The translations under genes were made by a program, and so were the position numbers. A stretch of DNA of 21,893 nt from DATEVL01 sp964448245 (GTDB lineage Bacteria > Chloroflexota > Anaerolineae > Anaerolineales > E44-bin32). Below the pieces are notes generated by a model. The model was not told where the DNA came from, ran no database searches, and saw only the letters and a list, made by a program, of their open reading frames with translations. The stretch is from contig CAYUWF010000034.1 in assembly GCA_964448245.1 (NCBI GenBank), forward strand, positions 1-21,893. The letters run 5' to 3'. Positions 1 through 7,878 of this stretch are shown here, one piece after another; within the stretch, counting starts at the first letter, position 1, and each line of letters begins with the position of its first letter.

Positions 1-75
1 CCCCCTCTCCGCCACGTGCCGATGCATGGCCGAGTCCTAGGCGGCGGAGAGGGGGATAGAGGGTGAGGCCGGAGA
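1..75. repeat. interspersed GC-rich palindromic repeat, copy 1
   Basis: Bases 1-13 and 43-55 form a perfect 13-base inverted repeat (arm CCCCCTCTCCGCC) around a 29-base spacer. The right arm continues into a G-rich tail. Bases 44-69 match bases 5327-5352 at 23 of 26 positions by hand alignment, so this is one copy of a dispersed element and not a gene-specific terminator. It lies just downstream of the minus-strand operon that ends at 129, where an RNA hairpin could also end or protect the transcript. The left end may extend outside the window. Confidence 0.7.
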
Positions 76-128
76 ATCGACTCATACGATAATTGTGATG
101 CAGGTCCACCGTTCTGAATTCCGCATGC

Positions 129-428
129 TCACGTCCGGCGGCCCCCATTCTCCACGATCCGACGCAAGGACTCGACCGAGTACTCGACCTCAATTTCCGC
201 CGCGCGCTGTTCGACGGCCTCCTCCGGTGTGCCGGGTTGCTCCTCCCAGTCGGAGGCGCGCCACTCGCCAAGGTAGTCATCGGTTTCGGTCAGCCCGGCC
301 CGCATCGCCGCGGCATCGACCGCCTCCTGGAAGCGCGGCGTGAGGCCGCCGGCCGCGCGCTCCCGGCCCTGACGCGCCTTGACCTGCGCCGGGATATCAC
401 GCCAGAAGACGATTTGCACCTCACTCAC
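129..428 (-). CDS. PF13769-type small 'virulence factor' domain protein
   Basis: A 99-residue acidic, soluble protein with no signal peptide or membrane segment. The N-terminal sequence VQIVFWRDIPAQV followed by a DDYLGEW segment (residues about 50-56) is what I recall for the small PF13769 'virulence factor' family, which often sits beside DUF1638, ASKHA and corrinoid-methyltransferase genes. The name is historical and says nothing firm about function. The GTG start at 428 overlaps the end of the DUF1638 gene by 8 bases (GTGAGTGA), which implies translational coupling; a GGAG lies about 10 bases upstream. It is the last gene of the run before the palindromic repeat. An accessory role in corrinoid methyl transfer is inferred from context only. 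Family recall is from memory, not a search. Confidence 0.75.
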   Translation of the reverse strand: MSEVQIVFWRDIPAQVKARQGRERAAGGLTPRFQEAVDAAAMRAGLTETDDYLGEWRASDWEEQPGTPEEAVEQRAAEIEVEYSVESLRRIVENGGRRT

Positions 429-1035
429 GGTTCATCAGCTCCACCAACCGCGTTTCCAGCGCGCCCAGGCCGACGGGCCGCACTTCCAGCGGCAGGCCCA
501 ACTGATCGGCGGCCCAGCGGGCACGCGCCAGCCGCGCCGGGTCTTCACGCTGAACGAGGTAGACGACGCGGGTGTAATTCCCGAAATAGTCCTGGCGCAG
601 CTCCGGATAGCGGTCGAGGCCGAGGTTCTCCAACACGAGGTGATCGAACGATCCCACCAGGTAGTCGGTGAGGAAGAACGTGCCGGGAGCCTCGGCCATC
701 ATCCCCTCGAAGGCGTCGCCGGCGTAGATCTCGTAACAATGCGGGCCGGCGATGCGCTCGACTCCCTCCGCCGCCAGCGCCGCGTCCAGTCCGCCGGCCG
801 TGCCGCAGTCGCCGTAGACGACCACGACCCGCTCGTGGCTTGCCCGCATCTCGCCAATCCGTCGACGGACGGCGGGCGGAATCCGGTCGGGGGTGTTGTG
901 CAGCAGCACCGGCACGCCGACGACCTCGGCCGGCCAGCCGTACTTGTCGCGCAGCTGCAGCACCTCGCGCGCCAACGCGCCACAGGCGATGATGGCGACG
1001 GAAGGCTTCTCCGGCAAAGCGGCGTTTTCGGTCAC
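421..1035 (-). CDS. DUF1638 domain protein
   Basis: A 204-residue soluble protein. The opening VAIIACGALAREV (residues 13-25), the internal VVVVYGDCGTAGGLD and the later GPHCYEIYAG and FFLTDYLVGSFD segments are characteristic of DUF1638 (PF07796). Conserved Cys (ACGAL, GDCGT, PHCYE) and acidic residues suggest a metal or cofactor site, but no reaction is established. These genes recur with corrinoid-dependent methyltransferases, as here. The GTG start overlaps the TGA stop of the upstream peroxiredoxin-like gene (GTGA), a typical coupled arrangement, and its own end overlaps the next gene. The first 12 residues (MTENAALPEKPS) are longer than the usual start just before the VIACGAL strand. Family assignment is solid; role is inferred from neighbours. 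Confidence 0.85.
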   Translation of the reverse strand: MTENAALPEKPSVAIIACGALAREVLQLRDKYGWPAEVVGVPVLLHNTPDRIPPAVRRRIGEMRASHERVVVVYGDCGTAGGLDAALAAEGVERIAGPHCYEIYAGDAFEGMMAEAPGTFFLTDYLVGSFDHLVLENLGLDRYPELRQDYFGNYTRVVYLVQREDPARLARARWAADQLGLPLEVRPVGLGALETRLVELMNRE

Positions 1036-1466
1036 AGCTCAACCGCCTCGGGCCGCCGCGCGGATGGCGGCGTATAGGATACGTGCGTCGGGGTAGTCCT
1101 GGCCAGCGGGGGAAGCGCGTGCTTCTCCGCGTAGGCCTTGGCCCGTTCCGGCTCGCCCTGGCCGATGATCGCCACGGCGGCGCCCATCTCGACGACCTTC
1201 GGAACCTCCTCGATCAGGCGGCGCGCCCGGTCGACGCCGCACGAGCAGCCGTAGTGGCGCCAGAAGAGCACCAGAGCGGGCTGGCCCTGCCATAGGCTTT
1301 TCAGTTCGAAGGGCTTGCCGGCCTGGTCCGATAGACGGAAGCTGGGCGCGGGATCTCCTGTTTGAAGCGGCAGGGTCGTCCCACGCGTTCGACGCGGGCC
1401 GTCCTTCCAGTGCTCCAGCCACCGTCCCTCGGCCTCTCGAACCTGGTCTTCAAGGCTGGCAGTCAT
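1032..1466 (-). CDS. short peroxiredoxin-like (AhpC/TSA-fold) protein
   Basis: A predicted 144-residue thioredoxin-fold protein. GDPAPSFRLSD (residues 37-47) is the usual AhpC/TSA entry strand. It is followed by ALVLFWRHYGCSCGVDRAR, where Cys74 and Cys76 (C-S-C) occupy the redox-active loop, and by a helix-strand ending in VAIIGQGEPERAKAYAEKHALP. I chose the ATG at 1466, not an in-frame ATG 18 codons upstream, because GGAG sits 8 bases before it and the upstream one would overlap the preceding gene. The protein stops soon after the segment that normally reads 'LL-D-P-…-Y', so the last strands and helix of the fold look missing. A local frameshift near 1080-1110 is possible, although the stop overlaps the next start cleanly. 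It may protect or reduce the oxygen-sensitive corrinoid system; this is context only. Confidence 0.7.
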   Translation of the reverse strand: MTASLEDQVREAEGRWLEHWKDGPRRTRGTTLPLQTGDPAPSFRLSDQAGKPFELKSLWQGQPALVLFWRHYGCSCGVDRARRLIEEVPKVVEMGAAVAIIGQGEPERAKAYAEKHALPPLARTTPTHVSYTPPSARRPEAVEL

Positions 1467-1512
1467 CGACTCGTCTCCGCTGCTGGGCCTTGTCCCAAGG
1501 AAGTGCTCGAAG

Positions 1513-2406
1513 TCACGCAACGCGCTCGCCGAGGGCGGTCGCCATCGCCTGCAGGTGTGCCGGGGTCGATCCGCAGCAGGCGCCGATCAGCCAGGCGCCG
1601 CGCTCGGCGACGGCCGTGGCGTAGGCGGCCATCTCCTCCGGCCCGGCGCCATATGCCGCCCGGCCATCCTTCCAGGCCGGGATGCCGGCGTTGGCTTTGG
1701 CCACCAGCCGCACGTCGGGAGAATGGCGCTTCATCTTCTCGATCACTTCCAGGATCTCGTCGGGGCCGTTGCCGCAGTTCCCTCCGACGGCGGCGGCGCC
1801 CCAGCCGTGCAGGGCTTCGACCGCCTGCTCCGGCGTGACGCCCATCATCGTGTGCCCGCGGGTGTCGAAGGTCATCGTCGCCAGCAGCGGCACCGTCGGC
1901 GAAACGCGCCGGACACCGTCGATCGCAGCGTGGACTTCCTCCAGGTCCGACATCGTTTCGATCCAAACGACATCGACGCCGCCGTCGATCAGCGGCCGGG
2001 CCTGCTCGGCGAATCCGTCGACGGCCGCCGCGTAGGCCAGGTCGCCCAGCGGCTCGAGAATCCCGCCACTCGGCCCGATATCACCGGCGACCACCGCCTG
2101 ATCCCCGAAAATAAGGGCCGCCTGGCGGGCCAGCCGCACCCCGGCACGGTTGAACTCCTCGACACGACCTTCGAGGCCGTGCAGCGCCAGGCGAAAGCGG
2201 TTGCCGCCAAAGGTGTTGGTTAGGATCAGGTTGGCCCCGGCTTCGAGGTAGCCGCGGTGGACCGCCGCTACCCGGTCTGGGTTCTCGACATTCCACAATT
2301 CGGGCGAGCCGCCGCTCTCCAGCCCCTGATCGAAGAGCATCGTGCCCATCGCCCCATCGGCCAGCGCGTGCCCGCCTCGGTCTAGCAGGGCCTGCCATCG
2401 ATCCAT
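1513..2406 (-). CDS. homocysteine S-methyltransferase family protein (betaine/corrinoid-type)
   Basis: A 297-residue Hcy-binding TIM-barrel protein that transfers a methyl group to homocysteine, giving methionine. The DGAMGTMLFDQGL start (residues 18-30) and TNTFGGNRFRL (residues 63-73) are family signatures. The three zinc-binding cysteines are present as GGNC (Cys211) and GACCGSTP (Cys277, Cys278). The length matches the catalytic domain alone: no folate, cobalamin or activation domain is attached, unlike full MetH. The ATG at 2406 has a perfect AGGAGG 7 bases upstream and begins 2 bases after the corrinoid-protein gene ends, so the two are co-translated. With the separate cobalamin protein and ASKHA activator this resembles a split 'core' methionine synthase. 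The donor could be methyl-corrinoid or, as in BHMT, a betaine directly; sequence alone does not decide. Confidence 0.88.
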   Translation of the reverse strand: MDRWQALLDRGGHALADGAMGTMLFDQGLESGGSPELWNVENPDRVAAVHRGYLEAGANLILTNTFGGNRFRLALHGLEGRVEEFNRAGVRLARQAALIFGDQAVVAGDIGPSGGILEPLGDLAYAAAVDGFAEQARPLIDGGVDVVWIETMSDLEEVHAAIDGVRRVSPTVPLLATMTFDTRGHTMMGVTPEQAVEALHGWGAAAVGGNCGNGPDEILEVIEKMKRHSPDVRLVAKANAGIPAWKDGRAAYGAGPEEMAAYATAVAERGAWLIGACCGSTPAHLQAMATALGERVA

Positions 2407-2408
2407 CG

Positions 2409-3098
<690 letters not shown>

Positions 3099-3109
3099 AT
3101 TCTCCTCGG

Positions 3110-5119
3110 TCAGCAGGCCCTCTGCCGGCGGCGGCCGCCGGGCGCGGCCGGCGCCTCGACCGGCTCGGGCAGCAGGCCCTCCAGGTGGGGAAAAGGATCC
3201 GATGCATGCGGCAGTGCCAGCGCCGCCACAAACGTATCTTGAAACGCAGGATCGGTGGCGATCTGCACGTGTTCCACCCATTGGGCCAACCGTTCGGCCT
3301 CGCCGCGCGCCTGCCGGTTGAGCAGGGCGATGCGCGCCCCATCGCCGGCGGCGTTGCCCACCGCCGTCACCCGGCTCAGGTCGCAATCCGGGATCAGGCC
3401 GAGGGCCATGGCGTGCAGCGGGCTCAGGTAGGACCCGAAGGCGCCCGCCAGGAGAATCCGATCGACATGGTCGATCCCCAGGCGGCGCATGAGCAGGCAG
3501 GCCCCGGTATACAGCGCCGCCTTGGCCAGCTGGATGGCGCGCACGTCGCTCTGGGTGATGACGATCTCGCCGCCGGTGGCCGTGGCGGCGGCTCCCAGCA
3601 GAACGTATTCGAACGTTCGGCCGCGCCGGCGCAACCGCGGCGTGGGGCGGACCTCCACAAACAGACCGTCGGGCCGGAGCAGGCCCGCCATCCGCAGCTC
3701 GGCGACGGCCTCGATAATACCGCTTCCACAGATCCCGGTGGCTCGGGCGGCGGCCGGGGGCTCCGCCTCGTCCCCGGAGATCCAGGCCTCATGCCCGATC
3801 ACCTTCCAGCGCGGTTCGAGCGTGGCCGGATCGATCCGCACGCGCTCGATCGCCCCGGGCGCCGCCCGTTGGCCGTGGGTGATCTGCGCCCCCTCGAAGG
3901 CCGGGCCTGTGGGGCTGGAGGCGCAAACGATCTTCTGCCGGTTCCCGACCGAGATCTCGGCGTTGGTCCCCACATCGACCACCAGGCTGACCTCGTCCGA
4001 TTTATGGGGAGCCTCGGCCAGCAGGACGGCGACATGGTCGGCGCCGACGTGCCCGGCGATACACGGCAGCAGGTACAGGCGGGCCGCCGGGTTCAGCCGC
4101 AGCCCGATGTCCGCCGCGCGGCCGTCGACCGGCCCGCTGACCGTCAGCGCGAACGGCGCCCCGCCCAGGTCGGAGGGGTCGATGCCCAGGGCCAGATGAT
4201 GCATGATCGGATTGCCGACGATGACGGCGTCGAGCACATCCTCGACTGCCACGCCGGCCGCGGCGCACGCCTGCTCCGTCAACTCGTTGAGCGTGCGGAT
4301 AATCGCCCGATGCATGCGCTCGGTACCTTGCGGCTCGCGCATGGCGTAGCTGACCCGGCTCATCAGGTCTTCGCCGTAGCGCACCTGCGGATTCATCGCC
4401 GCCTGCGTCGAGCGCAGCGCACCCGTGCGCAGGTCGCACAGATGCGCCACGACCGTCGTCGAGCCGATGTCGATCGCCAGGCCGTAAGCCGCTTCGCGGT
4501 ACCCAGGCTGGGCCCGCAGCACCTCGTGTTCCTGCCAGACGTGCACGGTGAGCTTCCCTCGGTCGCGGCCGAGGGCCGCCGGGAGCTCAGCCAGCACCGT
4601 CGGCGCGGCGCGGTCCGCGTTCAACTTCCAGTCGGCGGCCAACGACTCCTGTAGCCGTTCCCAACCGCCCTTGCGCGACTCGAGCGTCGCTGGGGCGACC
4701 TCGACGTAGTACGGCCGGACCGCCGGCTGCACATCGATCGTGCGTTCGCCGGCAGCCTTGGCGATGAACTGCTTGCGCGCCTGGCTCTCCACGGGGACGA
4801 CGATCAGCAAATCGCCGACGACCTGCGCGGCGCAGGCCAGCCGCCTCCCGACGATATCGTTCGCCTGGCAGTACTCCGCCTCGACGGGCCCGGCCGGGGA
4901 AAGGTGGCCGGCGGCGGAGGTGATCCCGTGCTTGGCGAAAGTCCCTTCCTCGACGGCCACCTGGCACTTGCCGCACGTCTGCCGCCCGCCGCAGATCGAC
5001 TCGAGCTCGACCCCCAACGACCGCGACGCGGCCAACAGATCCGTCCCGTGCGGCACCTGGCCCTGCCGTCCGGAGGGCATGAGAATGAGCTTGTGGGTGG
5101 CGAAATCGCCCGAAGTCAC
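3110..5119 (-). CDS. ASKHA-domain reductive activator of corrinoid proteins ([2Fe-2S] + ATPase, DUF4445)
   Basis: A 669-residue cytosolic protein of the RACo/RamA-like class, which uses ATP to drive reduction of inactive Co(II) corrinoid to Co(I). The N-terminal ferredoxin-like domain (residues about 8-100) has Cys43-X5-Cys49-X2-Cys52 and a later Cys96, the plant-type [2Fe-2S] pattern. Then come a linker and an ASKHA ATPase fold with the phosphate loop LAIDIGSTTVVAHL (around residue 227), VDVGTNAEISVG, GICGSGIIEAVAEL and ILLAGAFGSYLSPLHA near the C-terminus. The start is GTG at 5119 with AAGGA 9 bases upstream; an internal ATG at codon 14 is less likely because it would cut the first strand. 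It is the first gene of the tight run continuing through the corrinoid protein. Upstream lies a repeat-rich stretch with no promoter I can recognise. Confidence 0.93.
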   Translation of the reverse strand: MTSGDFATHKLILMPSGRQGQVPHGTDLLAASRSLGVELESICGGRQTCGKCQVAVEEGTFAKHGITSAAGHLSPAGPVEAEYCQANDIVGRRLACAAQVVGDLLIVVPVESQARKQFIAKAAGERTIDVQPAVRPYYVEVAPATLESRKGGWERLQESLAADWKLNADRAAPTVLAELPAALGRDRGKLTVHVWQEHEVLRAQPGYREAAYGLAIDIGSTTVVAHLCDLRTGALRSTQAAMNPQVRYGEDLMSRVSYAMREPQGTERMHRAIIRTLNELTEQACAAAGVAVEDVLDAVIVGNPIMHHLALGIDPSDLGGAPFALTVSGPVDGRAADIGLRLNPAARLYLLPCIAGHVGADHVAVLLAEAPHKSDEVSLVVDVGTNAEISVGNRQKIVCASSPTGPAFEGAQITHGQRAAPGAIERVRIDPATLEPRWKVIGHEAWISGDEAEPPAAARATGICGSGIIEAVAELRMAGLLRPDGLFVEVRPTPRLRRRGRTFEYVLLGAAATATGGEIVITQSDVRAIQLAKAALYTGACLLMRRLGIDHVDRILLAGAFGSYLSPLHAMALGLIPDCDLSRVTAVGNAAGDGARIALLNRQARGEAERLAQWVEHVQIATDPAFQDTFVAALALPHASDPFPHLEGLLPEPVEAPAAPGGRRRQRAC

Positions 5120-5366
5120 GCCTGTTGTCCTTGCCCGGATCCGACGCTTTGCCGCGCCTGACCCCCTCCCCTGCCCCTCCCCCTGCTTGAAGACGGTTCG
5201 CCTTCAATGTCCCCTTGCAGGGGGAGGGAAGAGGGTTTTCCGGGAGGTGGGGGAGCTTCGCTCCCCCACCTCCCGAATTCTCCTCCCCCTCTTCGCCTAG
5301 CACCTTCGCCGGTCCGCACGCTTTCCGCGGAGAGGGGGTAAGGGGGTGAGGCGCAAAACGAAACGT
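5120..5366. repeat. cluster of GC-rich hairpins and interspersed repeat, copy 2
   Basis: This intergenic stretch holds three nested dyads. (1) A 12-base inverted repeat at 5175-5186/5217-5228 (arm CCCTCCCCCTGC). (2) A perfect 16-base stem with a 3-base loop at 5241-5256/5260-5275. (3) A 12-base dyad with one mismatch at 5285-5296/5327-5338. The last arm and its tail (5327-5352) match the repeat at 44-69 at 23 of 26 positions. The array separates the EamA gene from the ASKHA operon. The 16-base hairpin lacks a T-run on either side, so it is not a classical terminator, but it could attenuate read-through or stabilise RNA ends. No open reading frame with coding character is present. Confidence 0.75.
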
Positions 5367-6233
5367 TCATCCCAAGAATCCGATCATCACCGCACCCAGC
5401 GCGATGAAGCTCGCCCCGAGAATGCGCATCGGGCCGCCCTGCTCCTTGAGGACCAACACGCCGTAGGCCGCGCCCAGCACGACGCTGATCTCGCGCAGCG
5501 AGCCGGCGTAGGCCGCCGGCATGCCGCGGCTCATCGCCACCAACACAAGACCATAAGCCGCCAGCGTCGTGAATCCCGCCAGGACCGTGCCAGCGCGCGA
5601 AGAGCGGATCTCGGCCCGCAGACCGGCGCGACCGACCAGCCGAAGCGTCCACGGCGTGAGCAGCACGACGCTCATCCACAGCGCCAGGTAGGTGTAGAGC
5701 AGCGGCGGGACGTAGCCGATCCCGACTTTGTCGATGGCGGTGTAGGCCGACGTGCACACGCCGGCGGCCACCGCCCAACGCGGCCCCACTCGCCGCAGGG
5801 CGCGCAGCGGCTCGCGCCAGGCCCCAAGCTTCGGCAGGTTGACCGTGTACAGGCCGACGGTGATCATCAGGATTCCCAGAACTCCGCCGGGGGTCAGCGA
5901 CTCGTTCAGGAACACGATCGACCAGACCATCAGCAACAAGGGCGCCGTGCCGCGGGCCAGCGGGTAGACCACCGAAAGGTCCGCACCCCGGTAGGCGAGG
6001 GCGATGGCGCCGAAGTAGCCGGCCTCGAAAACGGCGCTGAACGCCATCAACCCCCAGCCGACGGCCGGGATAGCCGTCCAGCCCAGCATCGGAATCGGCA
6101 GGAACAGGATTCCGGCCCAAATCAGCATCCACCAGACGAAGGCCGATCGGTCGCGGCTTTGCTTCAGCGCCACGTGGGTCACGACGTGGAATCCGGCTGA
6201 AGCCAGGACGAGCAGAATGGTGAAGGGCGTCAT
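5367..6233 (-). CDS. EamA/DMT-superfamily transporter
   Basis: A 288-residue integral membrane protein with about ten hydrophobic segments in two similar halves, as in EamA (drug/metabolite transporter) permeases. The first half runs from FTILLVLASAGFHVVTHVAL through the segment YPLARGTAPLLLMVWSIVFL, with its 'ARGTAPLL' and 'FLNESLT' motifs. The second half repeats the pattern near the C-terminus as REISVVLGAAYGVLVLKEQ. The final helix ends SFIALGAVMIGFLG. The ATG at 6233 has no clear Shine-Dalgarno sequence. It is co-directional with mttB upstream and the ASKHA operon downstream, but repeat clusters flank it on both sides, so it may be transcribed separately. Import or export of a methylated amine or its product is plausible from context; the family gives no substrate. 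Confidence 0.88.
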   Translation of the reverse strand: MTPFTILLVLASAGFHVVTHVALKQSRDRSAFVWWMLIWAGILFLPIPMLGWTAIPAVGWGLMAFSAVFEAGYFGAIALAYRGADLSVVYPLARGTAPLLLMVWSIVFLNESLTPGGVLGILMITVGLYTVNLPKLGAWREPLRALRRVGPRWAVAAGVCTSAYTAIDKVGIGYVPPLLYTYLALWMSVVLLTPWTLRLVGRAGLRAEIRSSRAGTVLAGFTTLAAYGLVLVAMSRGMPAAYAGSLREISVVLGAAYGVLVLKEQGGPMRILGASFIALGAVMIGFLG

Positions 6234-6265
6234 ACGTTGCGCATCTCACGTTCAGCATCCGCATG

Positions 6266-6340
6266 GTGGTCAGTGGTCGGTGGTGAGTGGTCAGTGGAAG
6301 AGCAACGATTCTTCACTGACCACAGACCACTGGCCACGGA
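6266..6340. repeat. GTGGTCAGTG interspersed repeat with hairpin
   Basis: GTGGTCAGTG occurs directly at 6266-6275 and 6287-6296 (21 bases apart) and in inverted form at 6314-6323. Bases 6287-6301 and 6310-6323 pair as a 14-base stem with one bulged G around an 8-base loop. Related GACCAC/GGCCAC words continue to about 6335. I recall this word as a widespread intergenic repeat in draft genomes of Chloroflexota and similar lineages. Here it lies between the mttB stop (6348) and the EamA start (6233), where its hairpin could act as an mRNA 3'-end element for mttB. It has no coding character. Confidence 0.75.
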
Positions 6341-6347
6341 TCACTGA

Positions 6348-7868
6348 TTACGCGCTCCGCCTCCTGCGGCGTTCGGCCCGGTCGGGACGGTCCCTTCCGG
6401 GCGCCTCGGCCGGCCGGGTCCAGCCGTCCGGCGGCTTGAGCTCGGCCATCAGCAGGCCCTGGAAGGTCTCCCGAATCTGCTGGTCGAGCTCGGGCGTGAA
6501 GCCGGCGTTGTTCGGGCGTGTCAGGATGTCGTGCACCCGCCGCATGGCGCGCGCCTGCGAGTCCTGGCCGCCCCGCTCCAGCCACAGCTGGCGCGGGTCG
6601 CGGTCGGCGATCTCGGGTAGAACCGCGGTGGTCTTCATGCGCTGGACGGTGTGCAGATTGTCGGCGAACATCCCGGCGGGCCCGATCTCGGCGATGACGT
6701 CGAGCGCCAGGTTCTCGCGGCTGAACTCGAGTCCGGCGGCGGTCTTCTTGAGCATCTGGGCGATTTCATCGTCGATCACCGCCTTGGCGAAATCGAAGGA
6801 CATCAGGGCGTCCATCAGGCCGGCCATGTTGAACATGTGCACCCCGCCGAGCACCCCGGCCATGGCCGACATCCCCGTCTCATAACCGGATTGGGCATCG
6901 TTGACCTTGGCGTTCGTCAGCCCGATGTATCCGCCGCAGGGGACCTTGTAGTAGCGCGCCATCTGCGCCGTGCCGATGAACAAGATCCCGGTTTCGATCG
7001 CCCCGGGGGCGTAGGCGCCCGTGCGCATGTCGGCCACGGTCGGCAGGCTGGCGTAGATCGTCGCTTTGCCTGGGCGGACCATCTGCTCCAGGACGGCTGC
7101 CGCCAGGAATTCGGCGTTTCCCTGCGCCAGGGTACCTAGCAGAGTCAGGGGCGACGTCAGGCCGGCGTTGGGGACGATCGTCGGGTAACACGGCAGGCCC
7201 TGCTCAGTGAAGAAGAGCAGCATCTCCGTCGAATCGAAATCCATCGTCAGCGGCGAGACGACCGGGCAATAGTGGTGCGTGACGAAGGGATGGGCGCGGT
7301 AGGCCGCCTCCCCGCCGCCGACCAGGAAGGCGAAGTCCAGGATCTTGCGGGTGTCTTCCGGCGGCCCGCTGGCCCGCACCGGCTTGCGACAGTACTTGAG
7401 CGAGGGATACAACCGAGTCAGCGTGAAGTAGCCGGCCGGGGCGTCTTCGGCCAGTGTCGAAATCGAGAAGACATCGTAGGCGGGGAGCTCATTCACCAGA
7501 TGGGCGATGCGGGCGAGATCCTCGGCCCGCCCCCGACGTTCGTGCCCGCTGTCGGGATCGATGATATTGGGGGCCGAGGAACCCGTCACGATGAGCGGCG
7601 CGTCATCGGGGATCGTCCGATCGAAGGCCGGATCGCGCGCGCCGAAGGTGAACGTCGGCGGGAGCGAGGCGCGGTGCTCCTCGACGACGGCCGGCGGGAA
7701 GCGCACGACCTGGGAGGCGGCGTCGACCCGGCCGCCATGCTGCGCGAAAATCGTCCGGGCCCGCTCGTTGCGCACCAGCAAGCCGACGTTCTCGAGGACC
7801 TCCAGCGAGGCGTCGTGCACCTGTTGCACCTGATCCGGCGATAGAAGCGAGATGTAGGACTCGATCAT
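6348..7868 (-). CDS. MttB-family (trimethylamine/betaine):corrinoid methyltransferase, non-pyrrolysine
   Basis: A 506-residue cytosolic enzyme of the MttB superfamily, which demethylates quaternary or tertiary amines and passes the methyl group to a corrinoid protein. Family landmarks are the helical start (LSPDQVQQVHDASLEVLENVGLLV, split over residues 9-32), the central barrel strands (PLIVTGSSAPNIID, GYFTLTRLYPSLKYC, SPLTLLGTLAQGNAE) and YIGLTNAKVNDAQSGYETG at residues 324-342. There is no in-frame amber codon, so it belongs with the non-pyrrolysine members, known cases of which act on glycine betaine, proline betaine, carnitine and similar compounds. A basic Arg-rich tail (residues about 485-506) is unusual. 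The ATG at 7868 lies 10 bases after the GntR stop, with GGAGGG about 13 bases upstream. The frame stays open to 8297, but that extension overlaps GntR and is rejected. The substrate cannot be read from the sequence. Confidence 0.93.
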   Translation of the reverse strand: MIESYISLLSPDQVQQVHDASLEVLENVGLLVRNERARTIFAQHGGRVDAASQVVRFPPAVVEEHRASLPPTFTFGARDPAFDRTIPDDAPLIVTGSSAPNIIDPDSGHERRGRAEDLARIAHLVNELPAYDVFSISTLAEDAPAGYFTLTRLYPSLKYCRKPVRASGPPEDTRKILDFAFLVGGGEAAYRAHPFVTHHYCPVVSPLTMDFDSTEMLLFFTEQGLPCYPTIVPNAGLTSPLTLLGTLAQGNAEFLAAAVLEQMVRPGKATIYASLPTVADMRTGAYAPGAIETGILFIGTAQMARYYKVPCGGYIGLTNAKVNDAQSGYETGMSAMAGVLGGVHMFNMAGLMDALMSFDFAKAVIDDEIAQMLKKTAAGLEFSRENLALDVIAEIGPAGMFADNLHTVQRMKTTAVLPEIADRDPRQLWLERGGQDSQARAMRRVHDILTRPNNAGFTPELDQQIRETFQGLLMAELKPPDGWTRPAEAPGRDRPDRAERRRRRSA

Positions 7869-7878
7869 GGCGGTGCGG

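Noticed and set aside
3099..3386. N-terminal extension of the corrinoid protein up to 3386
   Set aside because: It overlaps the end of the ASKHA gene, reads as Arg/Gly-rich non-conserved sequence, and the ATG at 3098 has a GAGGAG site and the normal family start.
3185..4654. Long open frame on the plus strand opposite the ASKHA gene (and similar ones opposite the hybrid kinase at 17300-18202 and elsewhere)
   Set aside because: These are antisense shadows of GC-rich genes: rich in His, Gln, Arg and Pro, with no domain match, no ribosome-binding site, and fully overlapping well-supported genes.
5241..5275. The 16-base perfect hairpin as a classical Rho-independent terminator
   Set aside because: There is no T-run on either strand after the stem. 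It is better described as part of the repeat array.
5160..5350. Peptide-coding potential of the GC-rich intergenic array
   Set aside because: The translations (SPPYPLSAE…, RGRGRGGG…) are the low-complexity products of palindromic repeats, with no start signals.
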